DNA of 64,000 nt, taken from NCBI RefSeq assembly GCF_050003625.1, contig NC_134397.1, positions 96,079,562 through 96,143,561 of the forward strand, given 5' to 3'. This document shows positions 21,354 to 32,680 of the stretch, piece after piece. Source of the stretch: Haematobia irritans (lineage: Eukaryota > Arthropoda > Insecta > Diptera > Muscidae). Each line of letters opens with the position of its first letter. Positions within the stretch are counted from its first letter, which is position 1. Both the position numbers and the translations under genes were made by a program. Under the pieces are notes generated by a model, which was not told the DNA's origin, made no database searches, and saw only the letters and a program-made list of their open reading frames with translations.

Positions 21354-21680
21354 CGAGGGCTGTGGAGTCGAGCCAATTTTGCTCGACTCCGACTCCAGCA
21401 TTTTTCATCAGCTCGACTCCGACTCCGGGTAATATAACTAAATCTCATTTTAATACCACTAATTTGTAGTTCTATTGTGGAGGTATCGTAAGTGGATCAA
21501 TATAAAGTATCGTATTTATTTATGTGTGCAAAAAAGGTCTTAATTTCACATTAGATGTCAATTGAACTCTATATTTCAAATTTAGGGTAATGTTTAATAA
21601 ATAAAATAATGATATAAATACCCATCATAATTTGAGAAGATACCAACAGTATATGTATTTGTGGACCAAAATTATTGATA
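21354..21680 (+). mobile_element. hAT element left-end fragment (AGGGCTGTGGAGTCG terminus)
   Basis: Starts gagggctgtggagtcgag and is collinear with 55,197-55,530, the left part of the complete hAT element there, including the gctcgactccgactccag repeats and the following ~250 bp. It is truncated on the right, where DINE-like sequence starts. No target duplication can be assigned. Confidence 0.8.
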
Positions 21681-22065
21681 CTATCTCAAATCCTTTAAAT
21701 TTGTTGCGAGCTATATAAAGGTTTATATTCCCATATGCATGAATTTGAATCTGAATCTGAATCGATTTAGACAAAATTGTATATACTTCTACAAAATCTA
21801 TGTACTTAAAATTTAAATCTAACGTTATGGGACGTCACACAATTTTAACAAAAAATAAAAATGCAAGGAAAGTCTAAAGTCGGGCGGGCCGATTATAATA
21901 TACTCTGCACAACTTTGTATTTAGATCTACATTTTGATAAAATCTCAAATCAGACTTCTACAAATTTCGCAAAAATGCATTTATGATTCATTCATTGAAA
22001 AATTTGAGTCATTCCTACAACTTTTCGACTAAGCAGTGAGTATCAGTGAGCATACAATTTTGGAA
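21681..22065. mobile_element. DINE-1-like family A remnants (two 5' ends)
   Basis: Contains gcgagctatataaaggttta and, from 21,871, the family-A start aagtctaaagtcgggcgggc with a degenerate Tata(c)tctgcacaac. At least two truncated fragments lie side by side. Confidence 0.65.
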
Positions 22066-22069
22066 AATT

Positions 22070-22345
22070 TTTGTCTAGTAAAAAAAATTTTGACTAAATT
22101 TTCTATAGGAATAAAAATTTGGCAAAATTTTCTATTGAAATCAAATTTAGACCAAATATATAGAAATAAAATTTTGACAATTTGACAATTTTTTCTTATA
22201 GAAATAAAATTTTGAAAAAATTATCAATAAAAATACAATTTTGGAAAAATTTTTGTGTAGTAAATAAAATTCTGCAAAATATTCTACAGAAACAAAATTT
22301 CGACTAAATTTTCTATAGAAATAAAATGTTGAATAAATTTTCTAT
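22070..22345. repeat. AT-rich minisatellite related to 1-215
   Basis: Degenerate units of tctatagaaataaaatttt(g) with acaaaat(tt) spacers, about 28-30 bp period. Confidence 0.8.
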
Positions 22346-22394
22346 AAAAATAAAATTTTTGTTTTGTTTTTTTTTGTGGGTTTTTACTTCAATC

Positions 22395-22577
22395 ATATTT
22401 GTTGTTTTGATCTCAGCTTTAAAACCATTTTATTCTGATAATTGGTTGATAGTTTTGCTGCAAGTAGAGGATGCTGATGAGGAATGTGGTAATTCCGAAA
22501 CGTGCGTCCGTCCAACCATCTAGCACTCTATAGGGCTTTGCCCAAATAAATTTGGCAAACATTCTTTTCCTCTGTTG
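22395..22577 (+). repeat. Dispersed repeat with 'gaggaatgtggtaattccga'
   Basis: Matches 55,880-56,040 inside the hAT element, including agtagaggatgctgatgagg, cgaaacgtgcgtcc, tctatagggctttgcccaaa and cattcttttcctctgttgg. At 55,528-56,095 the last ~115 bp of the block occurs twice. Element type unresolved. Confidence 0.6.
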
Positions 22578-22990
22578 GTTAAGCTACTCTTAAAAATTCG
22601 TTTGTCATGCTATAAAACTACTTGTGACATGTAAAGTACTTTCTACATAATAAGTGCAATTTACTATAAGTTTTTTTTTTGTATGAGAAAATTTTTTTTT
22701 TACGAAAAATGAACTTGAAAGTGGATAGCAATTTCTTACTGACAATTGCTATAGTTAATAATTGTTGGTAGAAAATTACCGAATGAAATATTTTTAGTTC
22801 ACATGTAATTAAATTTATAGACATTTTCGTCAAAAATGGTAGATAACATTTCATGAAGTTTTTGCAAATTTTAAGTTAAACGTTTCATCGTTCATAAACT
22901 GGTGTGCCTTTACGAATATTATTCTTAGAGTAAATTGTCAGCAGATGCGATGAACTAATGCACAGTACGGACATCTTTATCGGCATAGTG

Positions 22991-23332
22991 GGAGCCACCG
23001 TGGTGCAATGGTTAGCAAACCCGCCTTGCATACACAAGATCGTGGGTTCGATTCCTGCTTCGACCGAACACCAAAAAAGTTTTCCAGCGGTGGATTATCC
23101 CACCTCAGTAATGCTGGTGACGTTTCTGAGGGTTTCAAAGCTTCTCTAAGTGGTTTCACTGCAAGGAGGAACGCCGTTCGGACTCGGCTATAAAAAGGAG
23201 GTCCCTTGTCATTGAGCTTAACATGGAATCGGGCAGCACTCAGTGAGAAGTTCGCCAATGTGGTATCATAATGGACTGATAGTCTAAGTGAGCCTGATAC
23301 ATCGGGCTGCCACCTAACCTAACCTAACCTAA
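22991..23332 (+). mobile_element. tRNA-derived SINE with LOA-LINE 3' tail
   Basis: The head is tRNA-like with pol III box A (gtggtgcaatggttagc) and box B (gtgggttcgattcc) about 33 bp apart. The body carries gcggtggattatcccacctc and ctcggctataaaaaggaggt. The 3' end (from about 23,259: atgtggtatcataatggact, gtctaagtgagcctga, atcgggctgccac, then taacctaacct repeats) is nearly the same as the 3' UTR of the LOA-type LINE at 7,320-7,395. SINEs that share a tail with a LINE are mobilised by it, so the LOA element is the likely partner. The insertion replaced part of copy A of the large repeat. No clean target duplication was seen. Confidence 0.88.
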
Positions 23333-23612
23333 TGCATTAATGAGAAATGGTAGCGAGGGCTGGGTATGTTGTGTATACATGAGCGTGGGGTTGTTTTTCT
23401 TTTTGTTCATTTAGTGGTTTGTGTGTGTGTGTTTGTTAATCGCGGATGGTTTATTTGGCTGGATGAGGTTTTGTTTTCAATAAAGGCACATGTGTTTTTG
23501 TTGTTGTAGGAATGTTTTGGCTTTGCTTGGTTTTGTTTGGCATGCATCAGTTGTTTAGTTGGTGTATTGAAATTTTTATTATTCAATGTAAAAAATTAAT
23601 ATTCAATTCCAG

Positions 23613-23665
23613 ATGAATTTGGAAAATTTTTGTTATATCTCAGCGTGAAGTTTAGTCATAAATTG
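23613..23665 (+). repeat. Exon-shaped unit i, copy A
   Basis: Preceded by attcaattccag and followed by gtaagt, so both splice consensus dinucleotides are present. Its homologue is 51,689-51,752. Not shown to be transcribed. Confidence 0.5.
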
Positions 23666-24090
23666 GTAAGTATTTTTAATATGGCTTTCATTCAAAAAAA
23701 AAAATTTTTATGTATATTATTATTTGTTAATTAATTTTATTTCGGAAACCAGTTTAATGTTTTTCTTTGTTGCACGCAAAAAAATAATTCTTTCCTCCCA
23801 AACGAAATTTTAGACAAACAAAGTTCGTTTCTCATTTGCTTTTCGTTGAAAGGAAGTGTATTTGGAACAAAAGTATATACTTTTTGTGATAAACGTTTAT
23901 TCTTTTCCAGGATGTAAAAACAATTTCATAAAGACTAACTGAAAAAAATTTTTTTCTGGCTAATGGCATTTTCCCTCACATCTTCCTCACTTCCACGAAG
24001 TTTTTTAGTTCTTTAGCACCTTTTTCTGTAATACAAACAATGTAGAAGAAATTATACGATTTTATAAATTTTAAATTTTTTTTACCTTTC

Positions 24091-24164
24091 GCCTGGACGG
24101 AGAATCGAACCGCGGACCATGCAATTTGTAAGCCAACACACTACCCACTGAGCTATGTAGCCGT
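24091..24164 (-). other. tRNA-like (SINE-head) module, minus strand
   Basis: On the minus strand: ggctacatagctcagtgggt (box A type) ... gcggttcgattct (box B type). tRNA-sized, followed by aggcgaaaggta. It is not called a tRNA gene because the same module is repeated inside mobile elements (44,658-44,730; 43,000-43,068) and pairing is imperfect. Confidence 0.65.
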
Positions 24165-24275
24165 TATTGTCATCAATAGACAATTACCCATATAAGTTAT
24201 ATTTATATAGCATAGCTTGCGGCGCCCACGAGCCGATTAAACAAAGTTTATTTCACAGAAAAATACATTTAGTTG

Positions 24276-24347
24276 GGCACCATGGAGCAGTGGTTGCTAC
24301 GTCTGACTTGCATGCCAAGGGTCGTGGGTTCGATCCCTGCTTCGACC
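24276..24347 (+). other. tRNA-like (SINE-head) module, plus strand
   Basis: gcaccatggagcagtggttg (box A type) and gtgggttcgatccctgcttc (box B type). It is about 110 bp from, and divergent to, the minus-strand module. The head resembles that of the SINE at 22,991. Confidence 0.65.
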
Positions 24348-24703
24348 AAAGTTTTTTTTTCTTTTTACATATATTCTATTCTATGTTAGGAAGATTCCGA
24401 AAAAATGTTCAACATTACATTGTAGTATATTAAATTTTGAACTGTAAAATGTGTCTTATTAAAGACCTAAAGTCAGAAAAGAACAGTGTTTGATATAAAC
24501 GAAATGGACTGTGTTTTTGGTTCAAAAATAACTTTTTTTATTAAAAAAATTAACATTTTGTAACAAACGAATTTTTTTGGTGATAAAAGTGTATACTTTT
24601 CGAAGCAATTCAAAAAACTCTAACAAAAGAAAAACGTTTTCGGTACACGTTTTCCAAACGTTTTTTTTTTCTTTGCGTGTGTAAAAGCAATATTTAATTT
24701 CAG

Positions 24704-24954
24704 ATGGATTCGAATAAATTTAAAAAATAGAGAATTGATAAGTTTTCTTTTAAAAATTGGCTGACGTTGTTATGACCTTTTTATCATCAAAATTACAGGT
24801 TTTTAATACCTTATTTTCGTATTTCTTTAATCAAATTTTTTGGAAACCAATGTAATACTTTTAATGTAAATACAAATATTTAATTTCAGAATAACCCCTT
24901 AAAAATTTGGAAAAAAATTTAGTACCCCTTTGCTTGTAATTTAATAGTGAATTG
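24704..24954 (+). repeat. Exon-shaped units ii and iii, copy A
   Basis: Unit ii starts after taatttcag (24,701-24,703) but its donor is mutated (ataag). Unit iii occupies 24,890-24,954 between taatttcag and ggtaag. They are homologous to 51,886-51,952 and 52,127-52,157. Confidence 0.5.
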
Positions 24955-25359
24955 GTAAGAATTCTTTAACTTTCTTTTAACGCTGGACAGTCATCCTTAT
25001 TTTTTGTACATTAACGTCATCCTTCGTCATTTTGACTACGGGTCATTTCAAGACGCTATAATTTTCATCGTGAGCGAAAAAGTGAACCAAACATGAATTT
25101 ATTTTTTTATTCAATTTGGTTTTAATTAGTATAAAACAAAAATTCATAAAACGGTCGAATTAGTATAACATAAATATACCATTTCCCAATAGACTAAAAT
25201 GCATTTTAAATCGAAAATGAAATTACGTGTCGTCATTTTGAAGAATGATGACTATCTAGGGTTCACCAGAATATTCGTTTTTTTATGCATATTATTATTT
25301 TTTTCATTAGATTTTTTGGAAACCTATTTAATAATTTTATTTAATGTAAAAAATAAATA

Positions 25360-25419
25360 TTTAATAAATTTGGACAACTTTTTATATTTCCCATCAGCGT
25401 ACAATTTAATAGAGAATCG
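25360..25419 (+). repeat. Exon-shaped unit iv, copy A
   Basis: Donor gtaagt at 25,420 is kept; the acceptor is lost (taataaattt). Homologue at 52,287-52,347. Confidence 0.45.
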
Positions 25420-25504
25420 GTAAGTTTTATATTAAAACTCTGGCTTTCTTTCAACTAGAATATTTATTTTATTATATCCTTCACATCGATAACACCACAG
25501 TTTT

Positions 25505-25509
25505 ATGAG
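25505..25509. repeat. 5-bp target-site duplication, left (atgag)
   Basis: Identical to 34,454-34,458. Copy B (52,420 region) shows the uninterrupted host sequence ttttatgagtt. A 5-bp duplication fits BEL/Pao integration. Confidence 0.92.
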
Positions 25510-25752
25510 TGTTTAAGTTCAAACGTAACGTATATTTTCCCCTTTTTAATTGTATCCTACTTTCCTAACTACGGTTCGTTACATCCTTGCGCGTGCGTAC
25601 TATTTTCTGTCAATTGCTTGCCTCCTTGCCCCATTCTGTTTTGTTCGTTTGTTTTTATGCTACTTCTTGTTGGGAGCTTTCTGTGTTCACAACACAACAA
25701 AGGTAAAGATAATTGTTCACGTTTTTTTCATAATTTCAAACCCGCATATTCA
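25510..25752 (+). repeat. 5' LTR of BEL element (243 bp)
   Basis: Begins tgtttaagttcaaacg and ends cccgcatattca. It lacks a 67-bp internal segment present in the 3' LTR (between gttcacg and ttttttcataattt). The lacking segment includes the only clear AATAAA. Confidence 0.93.
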
Positions 25753-27399
25753 TTTTGGTCACTTCGTCCCGGATACCTTGGAGATTTCAAAGCTCACGGC
25801 TTATTAATTGGATCTCTTCTTTTTCGCACAACAGGCAAAAACAATTGGTTCAGGACCAACAACAACTGCCCTGCATCTCACATTGGTTCTCGACCATCAG
25901 AAAAACAAAAACTTTTCCCCTTTCCTATACATCTAATTGTTTAATAAGGTGCGTATAGTTTTTTTTTTTTGTTTTTTCATATGTGAGCAAAAGTGCGATT
26001 GTTCGGTGTTTTGAAATTATTGAAAAATTAAATTCTAATTGTGTCGACTACAAAAACCCCTACGCGTTCCGTATCGATAAATGCAGTCCACTCTCTTTGT
26101 ATTGTGTCAAGAAATTAATTCTTAATAATAAAATATCCTATTTGTGATTTAAATATTAAATACCCATCATTTTTACGGTGTATATTTGCATAAAATCAAC
26201 ATATTTTGCTTTGATAATTTGTGCTAATAATACATTGTTCGAATAATTTAATTGCCGCGTAGTGCATTTCATTTCATTTGTTTGATTTGGTGGTTGATTT
26301 TCATTTACAAAGTCTCTTAAATAAACTCTCTTTTATTTTCTTCGGTTTTTTACACTAACAATAACCATTGAATACCTTTACCATACGTTTGGGTGTTCAA
26401 AGTTCATTTCGCGATCGCATACCCAAGCCAAGCTTTGTTTTTATCGTTTTCCTTTACTCTCAGTGCGTTGAAACCACCACCATACAGCATCACTAGTAAG
26501 AGCATTGCAACGCACCCACGCTGCTGTTACGAATATACATACATATATATACAGACTGCAATACAGTCTTCGGCCATACAATTAGTATACAGTCTCGGGT
26601 CGTGGTATTATAACATTAACTTGCAAAAATAATTTTTTCAATGTTAATATATTATAATTGGCGTATCACGTACGACCGATCATAATACTTGTTTTAATCC
26701 ATTGGCACCCTACAGTAGGTTGTTCACGACAACTTACATTCACTACTAACTATAGATTTCCCGATTATTTTCGGTTTTTTAATTTGCTTTTCCAAAAATT
26801 TGATACTTTGTCTCACGGGCAAACGTATTAAAATTTAATTTTTTGGAATTTCACCCTACAGTCGGTTGTTTACGACACCCTACATACATATATTTATAGT
26901 AAATTTCTTAATTTTTGAGTCTGTATAATTTTTTGAAGTTTGATTTCATACTTGGTCTCACGGACAAGGGTATTAAAGTAAATTTTGAAAAATTGTATTT
27001 GCACTCTACAGCCGGTTGTCTACGACTTATTTCAGCGAATTTTAATTATCGTGTTTATTAGGAATTTTTTGGTTTCATTTATCCTATTTATAAACTTATT
27101 TGAAATATTTTTACTTTTCATTAATATTCCGTACAGTATAGTCGCACACCCTACTGTCGGTATTTTTTTTTTTTTGGAATCGGAAATTTGAATTTGGTGT
27201 TTTCGCAGTGCGCGGTTTAATACATTTCCGTTTACGATCGAGTTTTGTGTCACTAGTTCGGGTGAATCTTCGTTCTAATACGCGATTTGTACCCTACATT
27301 CGGTCATTGGTAACAATTTATTCGATTTACGACAATTTGCGACTTTTTATCGTTTTTCCATAAATTGTTTTATTATATTATTTACATCAATTGTTCAGC
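25753..27399 (+). other. BEL leader with ~147-bp periodic motif
   Basis: Non-coding region between the 5' LTR and gag. A motif caccctacagtcggttgttt recurs in degenerate form at 26,706, 26,852, 27,002, 27,147 and 27,290 (spacings 146, 150, 145, 143), sometimes followed by acgaca. A second motif (ttggtctcacggacaag) recurs at about 26,808 and 26,953. These look like decayed tandem repeats. No primer-binding site was matched to a specific tRNA. Confidence 0.75.
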
Positions 27400-30108
27400 A
27401 TGTCCGTCAGTCCACTACCACCATTTATTCGCGCGTCGGATGCTCTGATTACATTTGGCTCAATGTTTGACTTGCAAATACCTACCGAGCATACGGTTTA
27501 CACTCTCGATGTGCAGGGATCTGAGTTGCGGGGATTGTGGGCGGACGTAAAATCGGCCTATGACAAATGCTTAGATTATTTTTCGTCATCAAACGCGGTT
27601 GAGCCGAAAGAAGTGCAATCGGCGGACGACAAGTATAAGTCTACATATCGGGCGTATGTTCATTGTCTTTCGACAATTAATGAATTTTTAGACGGGCTGA
27701 AATCTACCACACGAAATACTTCTGCACTTCGGGTTTCTGTTCACGACCGAACCTCTACACCGGTTCAGACTCCAGCAAGGGTTCTAGCTGCGGCTACGGG
27801 TCATGATAGCCCCTCGGGTTCAATGCGAATTAATATTTCTCATATTTCGCGTGCGAATGAGGATGCAGTTCATCATCTCCCCCTGCCACCGTGTGACACT
27901 GACGTTTTCAGAAAGACAAGTGGCGAGGCTCGAGAAATCGTTTCGCGATTTCCTTTATTAGGTCGGAGTTTTACTTTAGCTTGGGATGCTCTTAGGGAAA
28001 ATTTCGACAATCCACGTATGCTGGTTAACAACCAATTGAAACTGCTTTTCAATTTGCCAACTCTGAGTCAGGAAACGAGTTCGGGTTTGAAAGATCTCCA
28101 ACGCGGTATTCGCGCTTGTTTATCCGCTATGTCCGTCTATGAAGTCGATACGAGTGGTTGGGATCCGATTATCGTGTTTATGTGTATTCAACGGCTGCCT
28201 AGCTCTACCGTAAATCTTTGGGAACAATCGGTTCGCGATAAGGCTGCTTTATCATCTTGGAGGGACATGGATCTCTTTCTCACGGAAAGAATCCAAACTT
28301 TAGCGTGCGTTCACGATTTGAGAAATATAAACGGCAATTCGAAATCTACTGACAGGAAAATTAGGGCGCATTTCACAAATGCGGGTCCATCAAATCGTCC
28401 TCAGTCTGCAACTTCTAATTCGAATTCCACCACGCGAAAATCCAAACCCTCTTGCGTATTATGTCCGGGACAGATTCATTCGCTTCGCGACTGTTCCAAA
28501 TTCAAGGCTCTCTCGGTGAATGATCGATTTTCTACAATCAAACGACATCGAATTTGTGTTAATTGTCTTTCGCACCTTCATGAGGTTCCGAATTGTACGA
28601 GTTCCTTTAATTGTTCAGTGTGTCATAAACGACACCACTCATTATTACACCGCTCATCCAATGTCGTTCCGGTTGTTCAGTCCTCAATGTCTGCTCCGTC
28701 CGTAAGTAACGAAAATCAAAATCTGAATTCCAACAACCTCATGCCATCTACATCCGCTGCTTCGAGGCAGGTTTTTCACACGTCACAAAATAGGACTATG
28801 CTGTTGGGCACAGCTATGGTGAATATTATTCAGCAGGGGTCAAGTTTCTCCGTCCGTGCTTTAATTGATCCAGCCTCGGAGGCTTCATTCGTAAGTGAAC
28901 GAGTGAGACACCAACTGAAACTTTCGTGTGATCGCACCTTGGTAAAAATTTCGGGGGTTAATCAAGCGCCCTCTGCGACTATAGATAAGATGTGCTCATT
29001 TACCTTGAGTTCTACCCTAGATACATCGGTATCTTTGCAAATCACGGCTTTCGTTGTACCTAAGGTTTCGGGTAATTTACCGGCGTATAAGGTATCAGTG
29101 GAAGGTGATCGTCGTTTATCCAAGTTACAATTGGCCGATAGGAATTTGTTCGACTGTAGTCCAGTTGATCTCCTGCTAGGAGCCGATTTATATCCACATA
29201 TTCTTTTGGAAGGGATTGAAAGAAATGTGTTAGGTACGCTTATAGCACAGAGGACGATTTTCGGTTGGATTGTTACTGGTCCTATTTCATCCTCATCTTT
29301 ACAGGTCTTCACGACCACTGTGCAGATTTTCGAGGAAGACAGTTTACATAAAACTCTTCTTAAATTTTGGGAATTAGAAGAGCCGCCTCGGCGTAGGATA
29401 CTCTCACCATCCGATCAGTTTTGTGAGGACAATTATCGTCGAACCACGCGTCGTGATTCGGATGGTAGATATGTGGTTGCGCTTCCGTTTCGCTCTGAAT
29501 TTCCGTTGACACTCCGACTGGGAACATCGCGGCCTAACGTTTTGGAACAGTTCTTGCGGAACGAACGTTCGCTTCTGCGTAAGCCTCATACAAAGAAAGT
29601 CTATGATCAGGTAGTTCGCGAGTATCTCACCTTGGATCATATGCGGGAAGTTACCGCACCGCAGTCTTCAAACGGTGATTGTTGCTATTTGCCTCATCAC
29701 CCCGTGATTAACTTGGAAAAACAAACGACTAAATTACGGGTAGTTTTCAATGCGTCAAATCGTACCGGAAACGGCACCACTTTGAACGATATGTTGCACG
29801 TCGGTCCGACTTTACAATCCGATTTGGTAGTATTGATTCTACGGTGGCGGCTGTGCAGATTTGTTTTTAACTGTGACATTACGAAGATGTATCGCCAGAT
29901 TCGCGTCACCCCTGAGCACACACGGTATCAACGGATCTTGTTTAGGGATTCTCCTACCCGGGATATCAGGGATTATGAACTACAGACCGTGACATTTGGC
30001 GTAAATTGTGCCCCTTTCCTGGCTATTAGGACGTTGTTGCAACTTGCGGACGATTGCGAGAGTGACTTTCCCGGGCTTCGCACATATTACGGAGATGTAT
30101 GTACGTAG
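27400..30108 (+). pseudogene. BEL gag-protease-RT (N-terminal part of polyprotein)
   Basis: ATG at 27,400 (MSVSPLPPFIRASD), 902 residues to the frame break near 30,095. The Gag region is about residues 1-330. CCHC-type knuckles follow at about residues 350-410 (CVLCPGQIHSLRDC, CVNCLSHLHEVPNC, CSVCHKRHHSLLH). The aspartic protease domain is near residue 487 (ALIDPASEASFVS; a D-P-A-S replaces the classical DSG). The BEL-specific LLLGADLYPHIL...TIFGWIVTGPI segment is near 590-630. RT begins about 770 (VFNASNRTGNGTTLNDML, CDITKMYRQI with its catalytic Asp). Upstream frames are closed. The break falls just before the YVDD motif, so this frame cannot encode an active RT. Confidence 0.92.
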
Positions 30109-30788
30109 ACGACGTTTTAACGGGATTCCATGATCTTTCGACGGCACGGGAGGCACGTGATGAACTTATTTCCGCTTTGGGATCGGCAGGATTCGAACTT
30201 CGGAAATGGACTGCGAATGATACGACCATTTTGGAAGGGTTACCGAAGGACCATTTAGTTGATGCGCAATTGCTATCGTTTGTGGAGTCAAGTGGCTGCA
30301 AGCCACTTGGAATACGGTGGAACGCGCGGTTAGACACATTTTATTTTTGTGTCGATTCCATATCGGGAAAACTTCGTCACACGAAGAGACAGGTCTTGTC
30401 TACTATCGCGAAATTGTTTGATCCGATCGGTTGGCTGGCTCCGGTGATCGTTACCGCAAAGATTATTATGCAGGGTGTTTGGTCATCCGGGATCGATTGG
30501 GACGCGTGGCTTCCGTTGGAGTTAGAAGAACGTTGGCAGAAGTTTACCGTGGATTATGGTGTAATTAATCATATACGCATCCCTAGGTGGGTTGGCTATT
30601 CTACGGGCTCCTCTGTTGAACTTCATGTCTTTTCCGATGCGTCGGAAAAGGCATACGCGGGGGTGATTTATATACGGATTGCCTTACCTAACGGCGAAGT
30701 TCGGGTACAGTTATTGACTAGTAGAACGAGAGTGGCGCCATTGAAAATGTTTCATTGCCTCGCTTGGAACTTTGTGGTTCACTTCTAG
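30099..30788 (+). pseudogene. BEL polyprotein: RT catalytic segment and start of RNase H
   Basis: Continues the RT in another frame with MYVDDVLTGF (catalytic DD), the palm/thumb region (GFELRKWTAND, LFDPIGWLAPV) and the start of RNase H (HVFSDASEKAYAGVIYI). It ends at a stop after a second frame break near 30,750-30,757, beyond which the protein continues from 30,755 in the next frame. Confidence 0.9.
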
Positions 30789-32281
30789 CCTCGGAACTTC
30801 TCGAGACTATTCGTAATGAGATCGGGATTGCCGTTGACCGGGTTTATTGCTGGACGGATTCCACTATAGTTCTGGCGTGGCTTCGTCGGACTCCAAACAC
30901 ATGGAATACCTTTGTGGCGAATCGCGTTTGCCGAATTCAGGAGATTATGAGTGGAGACAGTTGGCACCATGTTCGATCCGAAGAGAATCCTGCTGACTTG
31001 GGCAGTCGCGGTATGTCTCCCGCGGAACTTGCGACTTCGTCATTATGGTGGCATGGGCCACAATGGCTTGTACAGGACCCTTCACGGTGGAATATAAGCG
31101 ATGCTACGCCGGATACCGATATAGAGATGCGTTCAGTAAGGGTACATTTCTCATTTTTCGATAATTATGAGGATCTTCTCGATAGATTTTCATCGTTAGA
31201 TCGCGCCTTGCGTGTACTTTCTTACGTGTTCAGATTTCTGCGGAGAACTCACCCATTACATAGAAAACGGTTTGTGTATACTAGTGTAGTGATAAGTTCC
31301 GATGAGATTAGGGCGGTCAAGATACGGTTGGCTGTTATATCACAGCAATTCCACTATACCGAGGAGTACAAATGCCTTGTTGATAAAAAGCCATTACCCA
31401 AGATAAGTTCGCTGTTGCCGTTAAACCCCTTCTTAGATAAAGAAGGTCTCATGCGTCTTAATGGGCGACTGGCGAAATCGCCATCACTTCACTACACTGA
31501 ACGATATCCGATTATCCTTCCATATACAAGCCGATTCTCGAAGTTATTGGTGGAGTTTATTCATAAGATATCTGTGCATGGCGGGAATCAACTGGTATTG
31601 CGAATACTACGCATTGAGTATTGGGTGCCTAGGGTTAAAACTCTCATTAGGACAACTATTAATAATTGCAAGCCTTGTCGTCTTGAACGAAAAAGATGTT
31701 GTACTCAGATAATGGCGGCGCTTCCTAGTGAACGTACTGTTGTATCAAGGCCATTTACAGTGACGGGAGTGGACTTCGCGGGTCCGTTCGATATAAAATC
31801 ATTTACCGGTCGAGGTTGTCGTGTAACGAAAGGGTACGTATGTGTATTCGTTTGCTTTTCTACGAGAGCAATTCATTTGGAACTAACGTCGGATTTATCA
31901 ACTCAAATGTTTTTATCCGCATTTGAAAGATTTATAGCGCGTCGTGGATGCCCCCGGGAGGTATTTTCGGACAATGGCACTAACTTCGTTGGCGCTTCTC
32001 GGGAAATAGAGCGCAACTTTCGTTCCTTTATTCGTGAAAATCGCGATCAGGTCTGCGCCTCTCTAGGATTTCAAGGCGTTACGTGGCGGTTTATTCCTGC
32101 CGGAGCTCCCCATATGGGAGGCCTCTGGGAAGCCGCGGTGAAGAGCTTTAAATGTCACTTTCGACGACAGGCACAAGCTTTCAAATACACGTTTGAGGAA
32201 CTGACCACGCTGTTGGGTCGAATCGAGTCTTGTCTGAATTCGCGTCCGTTATGTCCGACCCGCAGGAGTTACTTGCTTTGA
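30755..32281 (+). pseudogene. BEL polyprotein: RNase H end and integrase
   Basis: Starts at LPRLELCGSLLASELL, then WTDSTIVLAWL (RNase H) and HVRSEENPADLGSRG. The integrase zinc-binding region follows (HKISVHGG...CKPC) and the core with all three acidic residues in context (TGVDFAGPF about 31,763; FSDNGTNFVG about 31,967; MGGLWEAAVKSFK about 32,114). A frame break near 32,255-32,265 stops this frame at 32,281. Function: insertion of cDNA into chromosomes; inactive as read. Confidence 0.92.
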
Positions 32282-32652
32282 CTCCTGGCCACTTCTTGAT
32301 AGGCGCTCCGTTACTCGCCCCTCCGGAACCTCTTATCGAAGAGATGCCGTTGAGTGTGGTCAATCGATATAGGAAGATGAAAGCGCTGGCTCACCACTTC
32401 TGCCTACGGTGAAAAGAGGAATACTTGCATAGCCTTCAAAAACGGTACAAATGGAAACATCCTGAACGCGATCTCCAAGTTGGGGATTTAGTAGCTATTC
32501 GGCATGAAAATCTGCCCTTTACTTCCTGGATATTGGGTCGAATAATTCAGGTGTTTCCGGGCACGGATCTCCGCGTACGCGTCGTCGAGATTAAAACGCA
32601 ACTTGGGGTTATTAGGCGTCCAATTACGAAATTAATACCACTCGTAGATTAA
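32230..32652 (+). pseudogene. BEL polyprotein C-terminus with in-frame TGA
   Basis: Reads LLALTPGHFLIGAPL, then TGA at 32,410-32,412, then YKWKHPERDLQVGDLVAIRHENLPFTSW and stops at 32,650-32,652. This is the C-terminal BEL domain (DUF5641-like) that follows integrase. Pol ends 28 bp before the additional ORF. Confidence 0.88.
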
Positions 32653-32680
32653 ATTTTAACGCGTTTCTTACTACTTTAGA

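Larger units (their letters stand above)
23775..24681. mobile_element. MITE with cacgcaaaaaaa termini carrying two tRNA-like modules
   Basis: Ends gcacgcaaaaaaataattct and, inverted, ...tttttttttctttgcgtg. Alignment to copy B of the host repeat (51,860) places it at a host ttg-TA position; the left TA is degenerate. The interior is related to the modules at 42,910-43,200 and 44,520-45,060. It holds two tRNA-like heads pointing outward. Confidence 0.7.
22578..25504 (+). repeat. Large dispersed repeat, copy A, left part (continues 34,459-35,116)
   Basis: Collinear with 50,700-52,420. It is interrupted by the SINE (22,991-23,332), a MITE (about 23,775-24,681) and the BEL element (25,510-34,453), after which homology resumes. 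Within it are tandem ~230-260 bp units, each with an exon-shaped segment (see separate entries). Copy B suggests the full unit is a TA-flanked element with tir-like ends cacagaaaa... / ...tttttcagtg. Confidence 0.8.

Noticed and set aside
22991..23065. tRNA gene
   Set aside because: A/B boxes are present but the sequence continues into a SINE body and LINE-type tail, and pairing is imperfect.
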